Assembly: GCF_014297335.1 (NCBI RefSeq)
Contig: NZ_JACOQH010000008.1
Span: 88,820 to 152,819 of the forward strand
Length of the DNA stretch: 64,000 bases
Source: Roseburia_D yibonii
GTDB lineage: Bacteria > Bacillota > Clostridia > Lachnospirales > Lachnospiraceae
Direction: 5' to 3'
Shown here one piece after another: positions 1 through 8,688 of the stretch; position 1 is the stretch's first letter; each line of letters begins with the position of its first letter. The notes beneath the pieces were generated by a model. The model made no database searches and was not told the DNA's origin. It saw only the letters and a list, made by a program, of their open reading frames with translations. The position numbers were made by a program, and so were the translations under genes.

Positions 1-275
1 TCCTGCTGTTCCAGTGTCAGTGCTTCTTTCTCTTTTGCCGGAGCCCCATAATCTCCAAGTGTTCCAGTTACCGGATTCTTACGGATAATCCCGTCTTCCA
101 CTGCCAGTTCAAAACTGGGATTCAATAAACCATAAAGGCCTTTGATCGTGCTGTGTGCCAGTCCTTCATCTGACAATGCTGAAAAGAACGTCCTTACGTG
201 AGATGTCTTAAAATCCACAACACGAATGTTTCCCAAAGTATTTCGTATCCGGTAGTCCCACATACGGATACAAAT
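1..275 (-). pseudogene. Tyrosine recombinase (Tn916-type integrase) fragment, 5'-truncated, runs off the window
   Basis: The minus strand is open from an in-frame stop at 276-278 to the window edge. It reads as the core-binding domain of a Tn916-like integrase: the DYRIRNTLGNIRVVDF stretch, FFSALSDEGLAHSTIKGL, then a FELAVEDGIIRKNPVTG segment and the EALTLEQQ linker that normally precedes the catalytic domain. The first methionine is at 261-263. The N-terminal arm (roughly the first 80 residues of the family) is missing, and the catalytic Arg/His/Tyr part would lie outside the window. It follows kdpE on the same strand with only 40 bp between. I infer the eroded recombination end of the element that carries the potassium genes. 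Whether the 3' half is intact cannot be seen. Confidence 0.7.
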
Positions 276-316
276 CTATAACTTATATTCCAACTTTAAC
301 TATGGTGTTGTGAAGT

Positions 317-1018
317 TCACTCAACTTTCAGCATCCGATACCCCACGCCAATGTGTGTTTGGATATATTGTGGAGAGTTCGGTTCTTTCTCAATTTTTTT
401 ACGAAGTGTCGCCATAAACACACGAAGGGAGGCAATATCATTATCCCAACTACTTCCCCAAATACTTTGCGTAAGGAAAGTATGTGTCAGAACTTTTCCT
501 ATATTTCTTGTCAACAGGCAAAGCAACTTATATTCAATAGGTGTTAAATGCAACTCTTCTTCATTCAAATAGGCACAACCTGCAACATAATCTACACGAA
601 GTTTTCCGTTTACAAAAACAACCTCTTCGGCAGGGGATACTTTTTGCATCATCGATAACCTTCTCTGCGTAACTCGTAGTCTGGCAAGCAGTTCCTCAAC
701 AGAAAATGGCTTTGTTAAATAATCATCTGCACCTGCATCCAACGCATCAATTTTATCGGTATCTTCACTGCGAGCACTGATTACGATAATTGGCATGTTT
801 GACCAAGTACGGATTTTTTTAATAATCTCAACACCATCCATATCAGGAAGTCCTAAATCAAGTAAAACAATGTCAGGATTGTGTGAAGATGCTTCTAAAA
901 TTGCCGATTGACCATTGGGTGCTGTCAGATATCGGTATTCGTGCGCTTTTAAGGTTGTTGTAATTAAATTTCTGACAGATGTGTCATCTTCTACAACTAA
1001 TATTAGTAACTTATTCAT
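317..1018 (-). CDS. kdpE: KdpE-type response regulator
   Basis: An OmpR/PhoB-family response regulator of 233 aa, the usual length. The receiver domain (about 1-120) has the acidic pair ED-D at 10-12, the phospho-acceptor Asp54 in LLDLGLPDMDG and the conserved Lys in YLTKPFS. A winged-helix domain follows (about 135-230; LTPIEYKLLCLL and a GVGYRM ending). Its start codon overlaps the 3' end of the upstream kdpD by 8 bp, so the pair is translationally coupled. KdpE normally activates kdpFABC. No kdpFABC is present, and the nearest potassium genes are ktrA and ktrB in the same transcription unit, which are therefore the likely target. It could regulate a promoter elsewhere. Confidence 0.9.
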   Translation of the reverse strand: MNKLLILVVEDDTSVRNLITTTLKAHEYRYLTAPNGQSAILEASSHNPDIVLLDLGLPDMDGVEIIKKIRTWSNMPIIVISARSEDTDKIDALDAGADDYLTKPFSVEELLARLRVTQRRLSMMQKVSPAEEVVFVNGKLRVDYVAGCAYLNEEELHLTPIEYKLLCLLTRNIGKVLTHTFLTQSIWGSSWDNDIASLRVFMATLRKKIEKEPNSPQYIQTHIGVGYRMLKVE

Positions 1019-3710
1019 ATACGTTAACCTCCCCTGCCGGTAATGTAAATGTAAATACTGTTCCGTGTGGCAGATTATCTGAAACAGTAAGTTCTCCGCC
1101 GTGGGCGCTAATAATGGACTTGCACAAAGATAATCCGAGTCCTAAACTTCGACGGCTGTCTGCAATTTGATTTGCACCACTGTAGAACATGTCAAATATT
1201 CGTGGCTTTATTTCGTCAGCAATTCCGTTTCCGTCATCCGCTATGGATACGATTGCTTGTTTTCCCCGCTTTTCTGTCCGAATAACAATATGAGAGTTTT
1301 TAGGTGTATATTTGATAGCATTATCAACAATATTGATGATTACCTGAACAATAAGCCTTGCATCCATTTTTGCAAGAAGAATTTCTTCTTTACTTTCAAC
1401 GGAAATATGATGTTCTTCACTCTTTCGGTTAATATGATGTAACGCTTCTGCGATCACATCATCCATCAAATCTTCCGTTATACGGAGATTCAACCGTCCT
1501 TCTTCAATCCGGGTTATAGCCAGCAGGTTTTCTACAAGATTAATCAGCCACATGGAATCATCATAAATATCCGTGTATAGCTGCTTTTTTGTATCATTAT
1601 CAAAGGAATCGCCGTTGGACAAAAGGTTACTGGCATTGCCGGAAATTGATGTAAGCGGTGTCCTCAAATCATGTGAAATAGCACGCAGCAGGTTTGCTCG
1701 TAACTGTTCATTTTTTGCAAGGACAGCCGCCTCCTGTTTCTCACGGGCATTTTTCTCATTTTCCAGAGCCAGGGCACATTCTCCGAGAATGGACAGTAGA
1801 ATACTGTTTTCAAATGGATCAAGCGGTATTTCCCCCATCACAATTCCAACAACTCCATATACCATACTGTTGCTGCGAACAGCAAGATACAGGCATTTTG
1901 CATTGGAAAGCGTTCCTGTTGTGGCTCCGGCACGTTTATTGTTTTTCAATACCCAACTGGCAACGGCCTTTTCATTTTCGGAAATACACGATTCCATGTT
2001 TTCCTCAGTTACAGAAAAAATATGTGGCGTATCCAACACTTCGCCATCAGCCAAATAAAAAACGATATCTTTTCCCAAGAGTTTAATGAGCTGATTTGAA
2101 GTTGTGGATACAATTTCATTTTTATCTTTTGCCTGTTGCAATAACTGGTTTGTATCAAATAACACTTTGGTACGGTAAGCAGATTGTGCTGCCTGTTTTG
2201 CCTGGTTTTTAATCCGTATAGCAAGAGAACCGGTTAAAAATGCCGCCAAAAACATGATAACAAAGGTAACAGGATAACCCTGATCATACGCCTGCAAGGT
2301 AAATTGGGGGTCCGTAAACAGGAAATTAAAAATCAAAACACTTACAATTGAGGAAATCAGACTGTATACCTGATGTTTCGTGCTGACAGCAGTGACAAGA
2401 ACACCTAAAACAAAAACAGTAATGATATTTGCTTCGTCAAATCCAAGATTCTGGAAAATCATTCCAACTAAACTGGATAAAATCAGAATCGCAGTAGATT
2501 TTAATGTATCAGTGGCAGAGAAGACGATATGGTTCTTTTCCCTGCTCTCTCTTAACTGACACACCGCCGCATTAGAAATCGTATCCGGAATAATATGCAC
2601 ATCCAGGTTAGGGGCATAATCAATCAGCTTTTCTGTCAGGGTCGGTTTGCTGAGCAAATGCCGTTTTGTAGCAGAACTTCGCCCGATTACAATCTTTGAC
2701 GCACCGGACAAACGGGCAAATTCCGCAATCTGAAACGGAATATCTTCTCCGTAAACTGTTTCAATTTTTGCCCCAAGCTGCTCAGCAAGACGAATATTTG
2801 AACGCAGGCGTTTTATATTTTCCTCGCTCATCACCGAAAAATCAGGTGTTTCTACAAACAGAGCCGTAAACTTTCCTTTGAAAGCAGAAGCCATTCTTGC
2901 GGCAGTACGGATAATTTTCGCATTAGATGGAGAAGAAGATAGACAAACAAGAATATGTTCGTCTGTATGATAATCTCCATGATTTTTAATGCGGGCATTT
3001 TCTGTGAGGATACTCACCCGGTCCGCACATCGCCGCAGTGCAATCTCCCGAAGAGCTGTCAAATTTTCTATTGTAAAAAAATTTTCTATTGCCTGTTTTG
3101 CCTGTGTCTGTCTGTATACATTTCCTGTATTCAAACGGTCAATTAAATCCTGTGGTTCAATATCTATTAATTCAACCTGGTCTGCATTATCAAACAGAGA
3201 ATCCGGAATGCGTTCCCGTACAACAATTTCCGTAATGGATGCAACTGTATCACAAAGACTTTCAATATGCTGAACATTGACAGTCGTATAGACATCGATC
3301 CCTGCATTCAAAAGTTCCTTAACGTCCTGATACCGTTTTGCATGCCGGCATCCTTCTGCATTTGTATGAGCAAGTTCATCTACAAGGATAAGCTGTGGTT
3401 TTCTTTTCAGCGCCATGTCAATGTCGAATTCGTTCAGTATCACACCATTATAGAGAACTTCTCTTGTAGGAAGAACTTCCAAGCCATTCAAAAGATCTGC
3501 TGTTTTGGTGCGTGAGTGAGGCTCTATATAGCCTGCTATCACGTCAATTCCCTGCTGTTTTGCCATATGAGCTGCTTCTAACATGGCGTAGGTTTTACCC
3601 ACACCAGCCGCATATCCGAAAAAGATTTTCAAATGCCCTTTATTCCGGTTTTCTTCATCGGTTTGGATTGACTTTAGCAACTGTTCCGGATTTTGTCTTC
3701 TTTCGCCCAT
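1011..3710 (-). CDS. kdpD: KdpD-type osmosensitive K+ sensor histidine kinase
   Basis: A full-length 899-aa sensor kinase. The N-terminal KdpD domain has a Walker A loop GYAAGVGKT at 32-40 and Walker B LILVDELAHTN near 107-117. A universal-stress-protein-like domain follows at about 250-375. Four closely spaced membrane segments lie at about 395-495, then a GAF-like region. The HisKA domain carries the phosphorylated His in RAISHDLRTPL (about 668). The HATPase domain has N (IVDNAIKYT) and G (DDGNGIADE, GLGLSLCK) boxes. Family knowledge: it senses low K+ or ionic strength and phosphorylates KdpE. Nothing looks degraded, so selection appears to maintain it although kdpFABC is absent. A ribosome site (GGGAGGTGAC) precedes the ATG. 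Confidence 0.93.
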   Translation of the reverse strand: MGERRQNPEQLLKSIQTDEENRNKGHLKIFFGYAAGVGKTYAMLEAAHMAKQQGIDVIAGYIEPHSRTKTADLLNGLEVLPTREVLYNGVILNEFDIDMALKRKPQLILVDELAHTNAEGCRHAKRYQDVKELLNAGIDVYTTVNVQHIESLCDTVASITEIVVRERIPDSLFDNADQVELIDIEPQDLIDRLNTGNVYRQTQAKQAIENFFTIENLTALREIALRRCADRVSILTENARIKNHGDYHTDEHILVCLSSSPSNAKIIRTAARMASAFKGKFTALFVETPDFSVMSEENIKRLRSNIRLAEQLGAKIETVYGEDIPFQIAEFARLSGASKIVIGRSSATKRHLLSKPTLTEKLIDYAPNLDVHIIPDTISNAAVCQLRESREKNHIVFSATDTLKSTAILILSSLVGMIFQNLGFDEANIITVFVLGVLVTAVSTKHQVYSLISSIVSVLIFNFLFTDPQFTLQAYDQGYPVTFVIMFLAAFLTGSLAIRIKNQAKQAAQSAYRTKVLFDTNQLLQQAKDKNEIVSTTSNQLIKLLGKDIVFYLADGEVLDTPHIFSVTEENMESCISENEKAVASWVLKNNKRAGATTGTLSNAKCLYLAVRSNSMVYGVVGIVMGEIPLDPFENSILLSILGECALALENEKNAREKQEAAVLAKNEQLRANLLRAISHDLRTPLTSISGNASNLLSNGDSFDNDTKKQLYTDIYDDSMWLINLVENLLAITRIEEGRLNLRITEDLMDDVIAEALHHINRKSEEHHISVESKEEILLAKMDARLIVQVIINIVDNAIKYTPKNSHIVIRTEKRGKQAIVSIADDGNGIADEIKPRIFDMFYSGANQIADSRRSLGLGLSLCKSIISAHGGELTVSDNLPHGTVFTFTLPAGEVNVYE

Positions 3711-3746
3711 ACGGTCACCTCCCTGTACAAAAACAATATACAGAAA

Positions 3747-4289
3747 TTATACCACCTTTTCTTCTTTTTTTCCATTCGGGCATGTAGCCGAAAACAGAAA
3801 ACGCTTCGAAAAATCATGCAATTTTTCTACAAATACACCCTTCATACAATTAATGTCATTTTTCCATATCACTCTCACTGGTTTCTCAATCGTGTTGATT
3901 GGATGTACCGCAATGTCTATAGAGCCTGACGTAATGACGTTTTGCTTTATTTGAAGGGATAAGGAACAATACTCATCTTTCAAAATATTGTTAGTGTCCT
4001 CTATGGTAAAGCCAAAATCAAGTTTATTATTTACTAGCCCATTTATTATTTCACTTACAGAACCATAGAACAGGTTCAGCTCATAGTCTGGGTATTCGCT
4101 TGAAAATTGTTCTAATAGTCCTGCAATAGAATCTATGATTGCAGGTGTTTCAAATCCAATTCTAATCTTAGAACCTGAAATAAGTTTTTGGGATTGATTT
4201 TCCTCGAGCCATTTATCCAGTTTTCCCATAAGAAAATAACCATAAATAAATGCTGCCAATACTACTATAAGTAGAACAAAGTCTTTCAT
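3747..4289 (-). CDS. Membrane-anchored protein with a LysR-type effector-binding domain, no DNA-binding domain
   Basis: I chose the ATG at 4289 (180 aa). A TTG at 4307 would add six residues. Residues 1-20 form one hydrophobic segment (DFVLLIVVLAAFIYGYFLM). From about 40 the chain resembles the first subdomain of a LysR substrate-binding domain: IRIGFETPAIIDSIAGLLEQF, then YPDYELNLFYGSVSEIINGL and NNKLDFGFT, the usual pattern for ligand-pocket strands. The helix-turn-helix is absent and the domain is only about 140 residues, so the second lobe is short. It lies between ktrA and kdpD with small gaps, which suggests an accessory sensor for the kinase or transporter. The family is not known to me as a named protein and the function is inferred. 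Confidence 0.6.
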   Translation of the reverse strand: MKDFVLLIVVLAAFIYGYFLMGKLDKWLEENQSQKLISGSKIRIGFETPAIIDSIAGLLEQFSSEYPDYELNLFYGSVSEIINGLVNNKLDFGFTIEDTNNILKDEYCSLSLQIKQNVITSGSIDIAVHPINTIEKPVRVIWKNDINCMKGVFVEKLHDFSKRFLFSATCPNGKKEEKVV

Positions 4290-4310
4290 ATCACCAACTT
4301 CTTTCAAAAA

Positions 4311-4958
4311 TTAAATATGAAAACATTTTTGAATATGTTTTGTCTCCCCGAGAACAAGCATGGTACTACCCTCTAACAACTGCGTATCGGAACTTATTTC
4401 CAAATTCATAATATCATTTGTTTTTAGTGCCATAATATTGACGTTATATTTTTTTCGTATATCCAACTGACCGATTGTTTTTCCTATCCATTCTCCCGGT
4501 ATAGATATTTCAAAGATTGCATGTTCTTCATCTAGTTCTATGTAATCGAGAATATGATCAGCGCTATAACGAATTGCAACCCAATCGGCAAGCTGCCTTT
4601 CGGGATAAACAATTTCATCTGCGCCGTTTCGTAAAAGAAATTTTGCATGAACATCACGAGCGGCACGAGACACCACCATTCTTGCACCAAGTTCCTTCAA
4701 AAGGGACGTTACTTCCAATGAATTCTGAAAGTTATCTCCGATTGCCACAATACAAACATCAAAATTTCCAACACCAAGCGAACTTAAAAAATCCTCATTA
4801 GTCGCATCCCCAATCTGAGCGTTGGTTACAAAGGGAAGTACAGCATCAACTCGGGTTTCTTCTTTATCTACCGCCATCACCTGATGGTGCAATTCATCTA
4901 ATTTCATAGCAATATGCCGTCCGAATCTTCCCAGACCGATAAGTAATATTGATTTCAT
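4311..4958 (-). CDS. ktrA: KtrA/TrkA-type K+ channel regulatory (RCK) subunit
   Basis: A 215-aa cytosolic protein. It starts with a Rossmann nucleotide-binding motif, LIGLGRFGRHIA, and an acidic residue after strand 2 (MAVDKEE), typical of NAD(H)/ATP-binding RCK domains. A TrkA-C domain follows at about 135-215 (IPGEWIGKTIGQLDI). One RCK repeat, rather than two as in E. coli TrkA, is the size of KtrA. It binds the KtrB/TrkH pore and gates K+ uptake by nucleotide. It lies 13 bp downstream of the pore gene and 22 bp upstream of the LysR-effector-like gene, in one operon with kdpDE. Confidence 0.88.
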   Translation of the reverse strand: MKSILLIGLGRFGRHIAMKLDELHHQVMAVDKEETRVDAVLPFVTNAQIGDATNEDFLSSLGVGNFDVCIVAIGDNFQNSLEVTSLLKELGARMVVSRAARDVHAKFLLRNGADEIVYPERQLADWVAIRYSADHILDYIELDEEHAIFEISIPGEWIGKTIGQLDIRKKYNVNIMALKTNDIMNLEISSDTQLLEGSTMLVLGETKHIQKCFHI

Positions 4959-4971
4959 TTTTCATTCTCCT

Positions 4972-6312
4972 TTAACCTACTGTGATATTTTCCTGAGGAT
5001 ATTTTGAACCGTTAGGCTTTTTGTCTGAAAGGGTGGCAAAAATCAAGGTTAATCCACCCACTCTGCCCAAAAACATCAAGCAAATTAAGATTATATGGGA
5101 AACAAGCCCCAGCTTAGGAGTTATTCCCAACGATAACCCTACCGTCCCGATTGCCGACGCTGTCTCAAATAGAGCAGTCATAAGTGGAATATCTTCTGTG
5201 CTGCTAATTACCATTCCTCCGGCAAGGAATAAAACGATATACATCAAAAAAATCGTAGCTGCATTTCTGATAGTGCCATCTGGAATTTGTCTGCCGAAAA
5301 AATTAGTGTGTTCCTTTTTTCTAAATACAGATAATGCCGATGAAACGAGAACTGCAAGAGTTGTCGTTTTCATACCACCTGCAGTGGAACCGGGCGAGCC
5401 ACCGATGAGCATCAGCATAATGATAAGCAACTGCCCAACTTCACTGAGTAAAGTCAAATCTGCCGTATTAAATCCTGCAGTTCTTGTCGTAACGGATTGA
5501 AACAAGGAAACCCATACTCTTTCCTTAAGTGGCACATTTGAAAACTCAAAATAAAAAAAGTAAAGAGCCGGTAAGAATATCAATAATCCTGTTACCGTAA
5601 AAATTACCTTGCTTTGCATTCGGTATTTTTTGAAATGCCATTTATGATTCTTTATATCCTCCCAGGTAAGGAATCCAATACCTCCTGCAACAATCAGCAC
5701 CATAATCACAAGATTTACAATCGGCTGTACAGAATAGGAGGTCAACGAGGAAAAAGGTGTTCTTATACCAATCAGATCAAATCCTGCATTGCAAAAAGCA
5801 GAAATAGAATGGAACAGCGAATACCATATTCCTTTCCAAAACCCAAAGTCCCTGCAAAAAACAGGGGCTAAAAGAGCCGCACCACTGATTTCGATAAGAA
5901 TAGTAGTCCGAATAATAAATTTCGTTCTCCGCACAATACCACCCACCGTTGGAGCCGAAATTGCCTCTTGCATGGTACTTCGCTGCATCAACCCGATTTT
6001 GCGTCCGGAAACAACAGCAATCGCAATAGCAATCGTAATAATTCCCATACCTCCGATTTGAATCAGCAGTAAAATAACTCCTTGGCCAAATAAAGACCAG
6101 TAGGTTGCCGTATCATTAATAACCAGTCCCGTCACACAAACCGCAGAAGTTGCGGTAAACAAAGCATCCAAAAAGGAGGTACACTGGCCGCTTTTTGTAG
6201 CAATCGGCAGCATCAAAAGCAGACTGCCTAAGAGAATCACGGATAAAAACCCTAAACTAATCACTTGAAATGATGTCATATGTCGATGTCTTGATCTGTT
6301 TGTCTGTTGCAT
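4972..6312 (-). CDS. ktrB: KtrB/TrkH-type potassium-translocating pore subunit
   Basis: A 446-aa integral membrane protein with the four M1-P-M2 repeats of the TrkH/KtrB superfamily. Selectivity-loop segments are visible as TATSAVCVTGL near 50-60, SISAFCNAGF, SVTTRTAGFNT and ETASAIGTVGLSLG. These match the four glycine-containing filter signatures. A predicted gate region rich in small residues (IGGSPGSTAGGMKTTT) precedes the fourth repeat. It takes up K+, probably with Na+ coupling, under control of the downstream KtrA. It is the first gene of the operon. Paired AATAAAG direct repeats upstream may bind KdpE. Confidence 0.9.
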   Translation of the reverse strand: MQQTNRSRHRHMTSFQVISLGFLSVILLGSLLLMLPIATKSGQCTSFLDALFTATSAVCVTGLVINDTATYWSLFGQGVILLLIQIGGMGIITIAIAIAVVSGRKIGLMQRSTMQEAISAPTVGGIVRRTKFIIRTTILIEISGAALLAPVFCRDFGFWKGIWYSLFHSISAFCNAGFDLIGIRTPFSSLTSYSVQPIVNLVIMVLIVAGGIGFLTWEDIKNHKWHFKKYRMQSKVIFTVTGLLIFLPALYFFYFEFSNVPLKERVWVSLFQSVTTRTAGFNTADLTLLSEVGQLLIIMLMLIGGSPGSTAGGMKTTTLAVLVSSALSVFRKKEHTNFFGRQIPDGTIRNAATIFLMYIVLFLAGGMVISSTEDIPLMTALFETASAIGTVGLSLGITPKLGLVSHIILICLMFLGRVGGLTLIFATLSDKKPNGSKYPQENITVG

Positions 6313-6351
6313 AACTATATCCCCATAATCTTAATTTCTTTTTTATATTGC

Positions 6352-6369
6352 CTTTATTCTATCTTTATT
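6352..6369 (-). promoter_or_regulatory. Direct-repeat operator candidate for KdpE upstream of ktrB
   Basis: On the minus strand two AATAAAG heptamers are spaced exactly 11 bp apart, start to start, in an AT-rich segment 40-57 bp upstream of the ktrB ATG. Tandem repeats with one helical turn spacing are the usual binding mode of OmpR/PhoB-family regulators such as the KdpE encoded in this operon. That KdpE binds here is inference; AT-rich DNA yields such repeats by chance. Confidence 0.35.
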
Positions 6370-6463
6370 TGTATTAAATGGGCGTAAGTAAGTTTGTTTT
6401 GAAATTAAGATTGTATAAAGATGAGCAGAAATTAAAATAGGAAAAGTAGATGTGCAAAGTAAA

Positions 6464-6748
6464 TTAAGATATTCTAAAAATACAAATTAGCAAGCAATAT
6501 TCATTACGCAATCTATGACGTTCCACATATCCATGATGCTCTAATTCCTTAATTGCAGAACGAACAGAATCAATCCCATCTCTGCTCAGTGTTGCCAGTC
6601 CCTGCATATTGTAATTCCAGTCCTCTGGCAAACTTAACATCAGCGACAATAGACCTTTCGCTTTCAATGTCAGATTCTTATTCTTGAAATGGTGATTACT
6701 CATTACCGTAAAATTCTTAGTTCTCTCTACCCGAAAAATCTGTGCCAT
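6464..6748 (-). pseudogene. Truncated replication-initiator-type helix-turn-helix protein
   Basis: A 94-aa reading frame starts AQIFRVERTKNFTVMSNHH. That opening, together with LTLKAKGLLSLMLSLPEDW and LSRDGIDSVRSAIKELEHHGYV, matches the N-terminal winged-helix module found in conjugative-transposon and plasmid proteins (RepA-N / DUF6017-like). The family is usually 250 residues or longer. Here the frame ends soon after the wing (CLLICIFRIS), so it is a fragment. Its start lies inside the 3' end of the tnpV-like frame (22-bp overlap). I infer a deletion scar of an integrated element. Expression of a stand-alone DNA-binding peptide is possible but unsupported. Confidence 0.55.
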
Positions 6749-7041
6749 GCCATCTGATCTGCTGCTTTATCCGGCAGTGGTTCTTTTTCTTCCAGCTGTT
6801 TCAGAATTACCTCTTCCCGTTCTCTGGCTGCCTTATCTACTTCCAGAAGGTGTTCTCCAATTGTATCCTGTAAAAGCATCACCTGATAAGTTGAATTTCG
6901 ATGATTCTTCAGATAATCTCTGCGAAGAAAACCATACTTGCCAAGCTGCTCCATCTGCTCACCGGATTTATAGGTGAGATTCGGGATCAGATATCCATTT
7001 ACATTCGTATACGATAATTTCATTTTATTAGCACTCTCCAT
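6727..7041 (-). pseudogene. TnpV-like transposon protein, C-terminally truncated
   Basis: The core KLSYTNVNGYLIPNL, then LGKYGFLRRDYLKNHR and a charged helical region ending in DQMAW, matches TnpV, a small protein of clostridial transposons. After DQMAW the family normally continues for some 20 residues. Here only HRFFG follows, and the frame then overlaps the helix-turn-helix fragment. The family's normal start is probably the internal Met at residue 7. The six residues before it are encoded by the sequence that contains TTAGCACTC (plus strand 7028-7036). It supports the view that 1-7040 derives from an integrative element. Confidence 0.6.
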
Positions 7042-7209
7042 TTCTCATCATTTTTTGACCACAAATTTACGACATTTACGACAAATCTGACACTGCTTTA
7101 CAATACCAGACAAAATGACTGATGCCCCGGAAAGCCTGTAAAACAGGCACTTCCAGGATACACAAGACAGGACAAAAATCGACTTCCATTATCAAGATGT
7201 GAGTGCTAA
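7028..7209. other. Split CIRCE sequence: two half-sites about 165 bp apart, with mobile-element-like sequence between
   Basis: TTAGCACTC lies at 7028-7036 and GAGTGCTAA at 7201-7209. These are the two perfect arms of the HrcA operator, normally 9 bp apart. The flanks also match the intact operator at 12284-12310: TTAT precedes the left arm, and TCAAGA(T/C)GTGAGTGCTAAT covers the right arm with one mismatch. Between the arms are a tandem 9-bp repeat ATTTACGAC (7065-7082) and a small hairpin GCCTGTAAAACAGGC (7134-7148). This spacing cannot bind one HrcA dimer normally. I infer insertion into, or recombination at, a former heat-shock promoter. The rest of this 190-bp gap holds no gene. Confidence 0.5.
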
Positions 7210-7229
7210 TTTTTTTCCCTTCCGTCCTT

Positions 7230-8627
7230 CTATTTTATGATCTGGCTGAGCAGCCCGGTCGATTGCAGGAACAAAATTGTCATGACAACCGGCATAATAT
7301 AGCGGATCATCACGTTATAGAGCTTTTTCCGCCGGAACTTTCCGCCATTTAATTCCATTTCCTCCGCGATCCACGCCGGCTTCATCACCCATCCGATAAA
7401 AATGGAGGACAGCAGCGCGATAAACGGCATCAGGAAACTGTTGCTGATATAATCCATGATATCCAACAGCTGCCCTGTACTTCCGTTCGGCAGTTTTACC
7501 TCCACATAGAACACACTGTATCCAAGTGCGATCACCGCAGTCACGATCAGATAGACCACGGACAGGATCCCCGTTGTCTTTTTCCGCTCGGAATGGAACA
7601 ACTCCATACAGTTTGCCGTAATGGATTCGAGAACCGAGATGCAGGACGTCAGTGCCGCGAATGCCGCCAGCGTAAAAAAGAGGATTCCGATCATCCTTCC
7701 AGCAAATCCCATGCAGAAAAATACCTTCGGCAGAGACACAAACATGAGTCCCGGTCCTGCGGACATGCCTTCCAGTCCGGAAAACACAAATACCGCCGGA
7801 ATGATCATAACACCTGCCAGGAAAGCCACACCGGTATCCATAAGTTCGATCTGTGATACGGATTTATTCAGATCCACATCTTTTTTTACATAGGATCCGT
7901 AAGTGATCATAATCCCCATGGATACACTTAGCGAAAAGAACAGCTGGCTCATCGCATCCAGCGCGATCTGCAAAAAGCGTTCCAGCGTAATGCCGGACAG
8001 ATCCGGTGTCAGGTAAACGGCAAGTCCCTGCAGTCCGGTCCGCACGGTTCCGTCCTCTAACGTGGTTTTTAATGTCAGTGAAAAGACCGCGATCCCCACC
8101 ACCATCAGTAAAAGTACCGGCATAATAAATTTTGAGACACGCTCTATGCCCTTTTCCACGCCGTTATAAACAATAAAAGATGTCAGAAGCATAAACGCAA
8201 TGCTGTACCAAACGGATGACGGCGCGGAAATAAAGTTTGAAAAGCAGTTACTGTCCACCGCCTGTTCCCCGGATCCCAAAAGATAGATCGTAATATATTT
8301 TAAGATCCATCCGCCGATCACGGCATAATAAGTCATGATCAGTATCGGCACTAAAAAGGTCAATACTCCAAGAAACTTCCATTTCTTTCTCATTGCTTCA
8401 TATGCGTATATCGCGCTCTTTCCTGTCTTTCGCCCGATCGCGATATCGGTGGTCAGCAGGGTAAACCCGACTGTCAGCACCAGCACCAGATAAATGATCA
8501 GAAAAAGTCCCCCGCCGTCTTTTGCCGCCAGATACGGAAACCTCCACAGATTTCCTACTCCTACGGCGCTCCCTGCTGCTGCAAAGACAAACCCGATCTG
8601 TCCGCTGAACCCGTTTTTTTGTTTCAT
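7230..8627 (-). CDS. Neurotransmitter:sodium symporter (NSS/SNF family) amino acid transporter
   Basis: A 465-aa membrane protein with the family N-terminus GFVFAAAGSAVGVGNLWRFPYL, which supplies the Na+ site and the unwound TM1 (GNLWRFP). About eleven membrane segments follow, as in bacterial MhsT and Tyt1, with the SISMGIMITYGSY-type TM6 region seen as LSVSMGIMITYGSY. It should import an amino acid with Na+; the substrate is not readable. It is monocistronic, with its own promoter just upstream (TATAAT at 8659-8664). It stops 20 bp from the right half of the split CIRCE at the edge of the accessory block, so the element ends at or near this gene's 3' end. Confidence 0.88.
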   Translation of the reverse strand: MKQKNGFSGQIGFVFAAAGSAVGVGNLWRFPYLAAKDGGGLFLIIYLVLVLTVGFTLLTTDIAIGRKTGKSAIYAYEAMRKKWKFLGVLTFLVPILIMTYYAVIGGWILKYITIYLLGSGEQAVDSNCFSNFISAPSSVWYSIAFMLLTSFIVYNGVEKGIERVSKFIMPVLLLMVVGIAVFSLTLKTTLEDGTVRTGLQGLAVYLTPDLSGITLERFLQIALDAMSQLFFSLSVSMGIMITYGSYVKKDVDLNKSVSQIELMDTGVAFLAGVMIIPAVFVFSGLEGMSAGPGLMFVSLPKVFFCMGFAGRMIGILFFTLAAFAALTSCISVLESITANCMELFHSERKKTTGILSVVYLIVTAVIALGYSVFYVEVKLPNGSTGQLLDIMDYISNSFLMPFIALLSSIFIGWVMKPAWIAEEMELNGGKFRRKKLYNVMIRYIMPVVMTILFLQSTGLLSQIIK

Positions 8628-8658
8628 GTCTATTCCCCTCTCCTGTTTCTTTCCCTCT

Positions 8659-8688
8659 ATTATAAGAGTTTTTATACGGGAATGTCGA
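8659..8688 (-). promoter_or_regulatory. Sigma-A promoter of the NSS transporter
   Basis: On the minus strand TCGACA (8683-8688) and a perfect TATAAT (8659-8664) are separated by 18 bp, about 30 bp upstream of the transporter ATG. A GGAGAGGGG ribosome site lies between. Confidence 0.6.

Noticed and set aside
7201..7209. Functional CIRCE at the right half-site alone
   Set aside because: HrcA needs both arms at 9-bp spacing; the partner arm is about 165 bp away and the nearest -10-like sequence does not fit.
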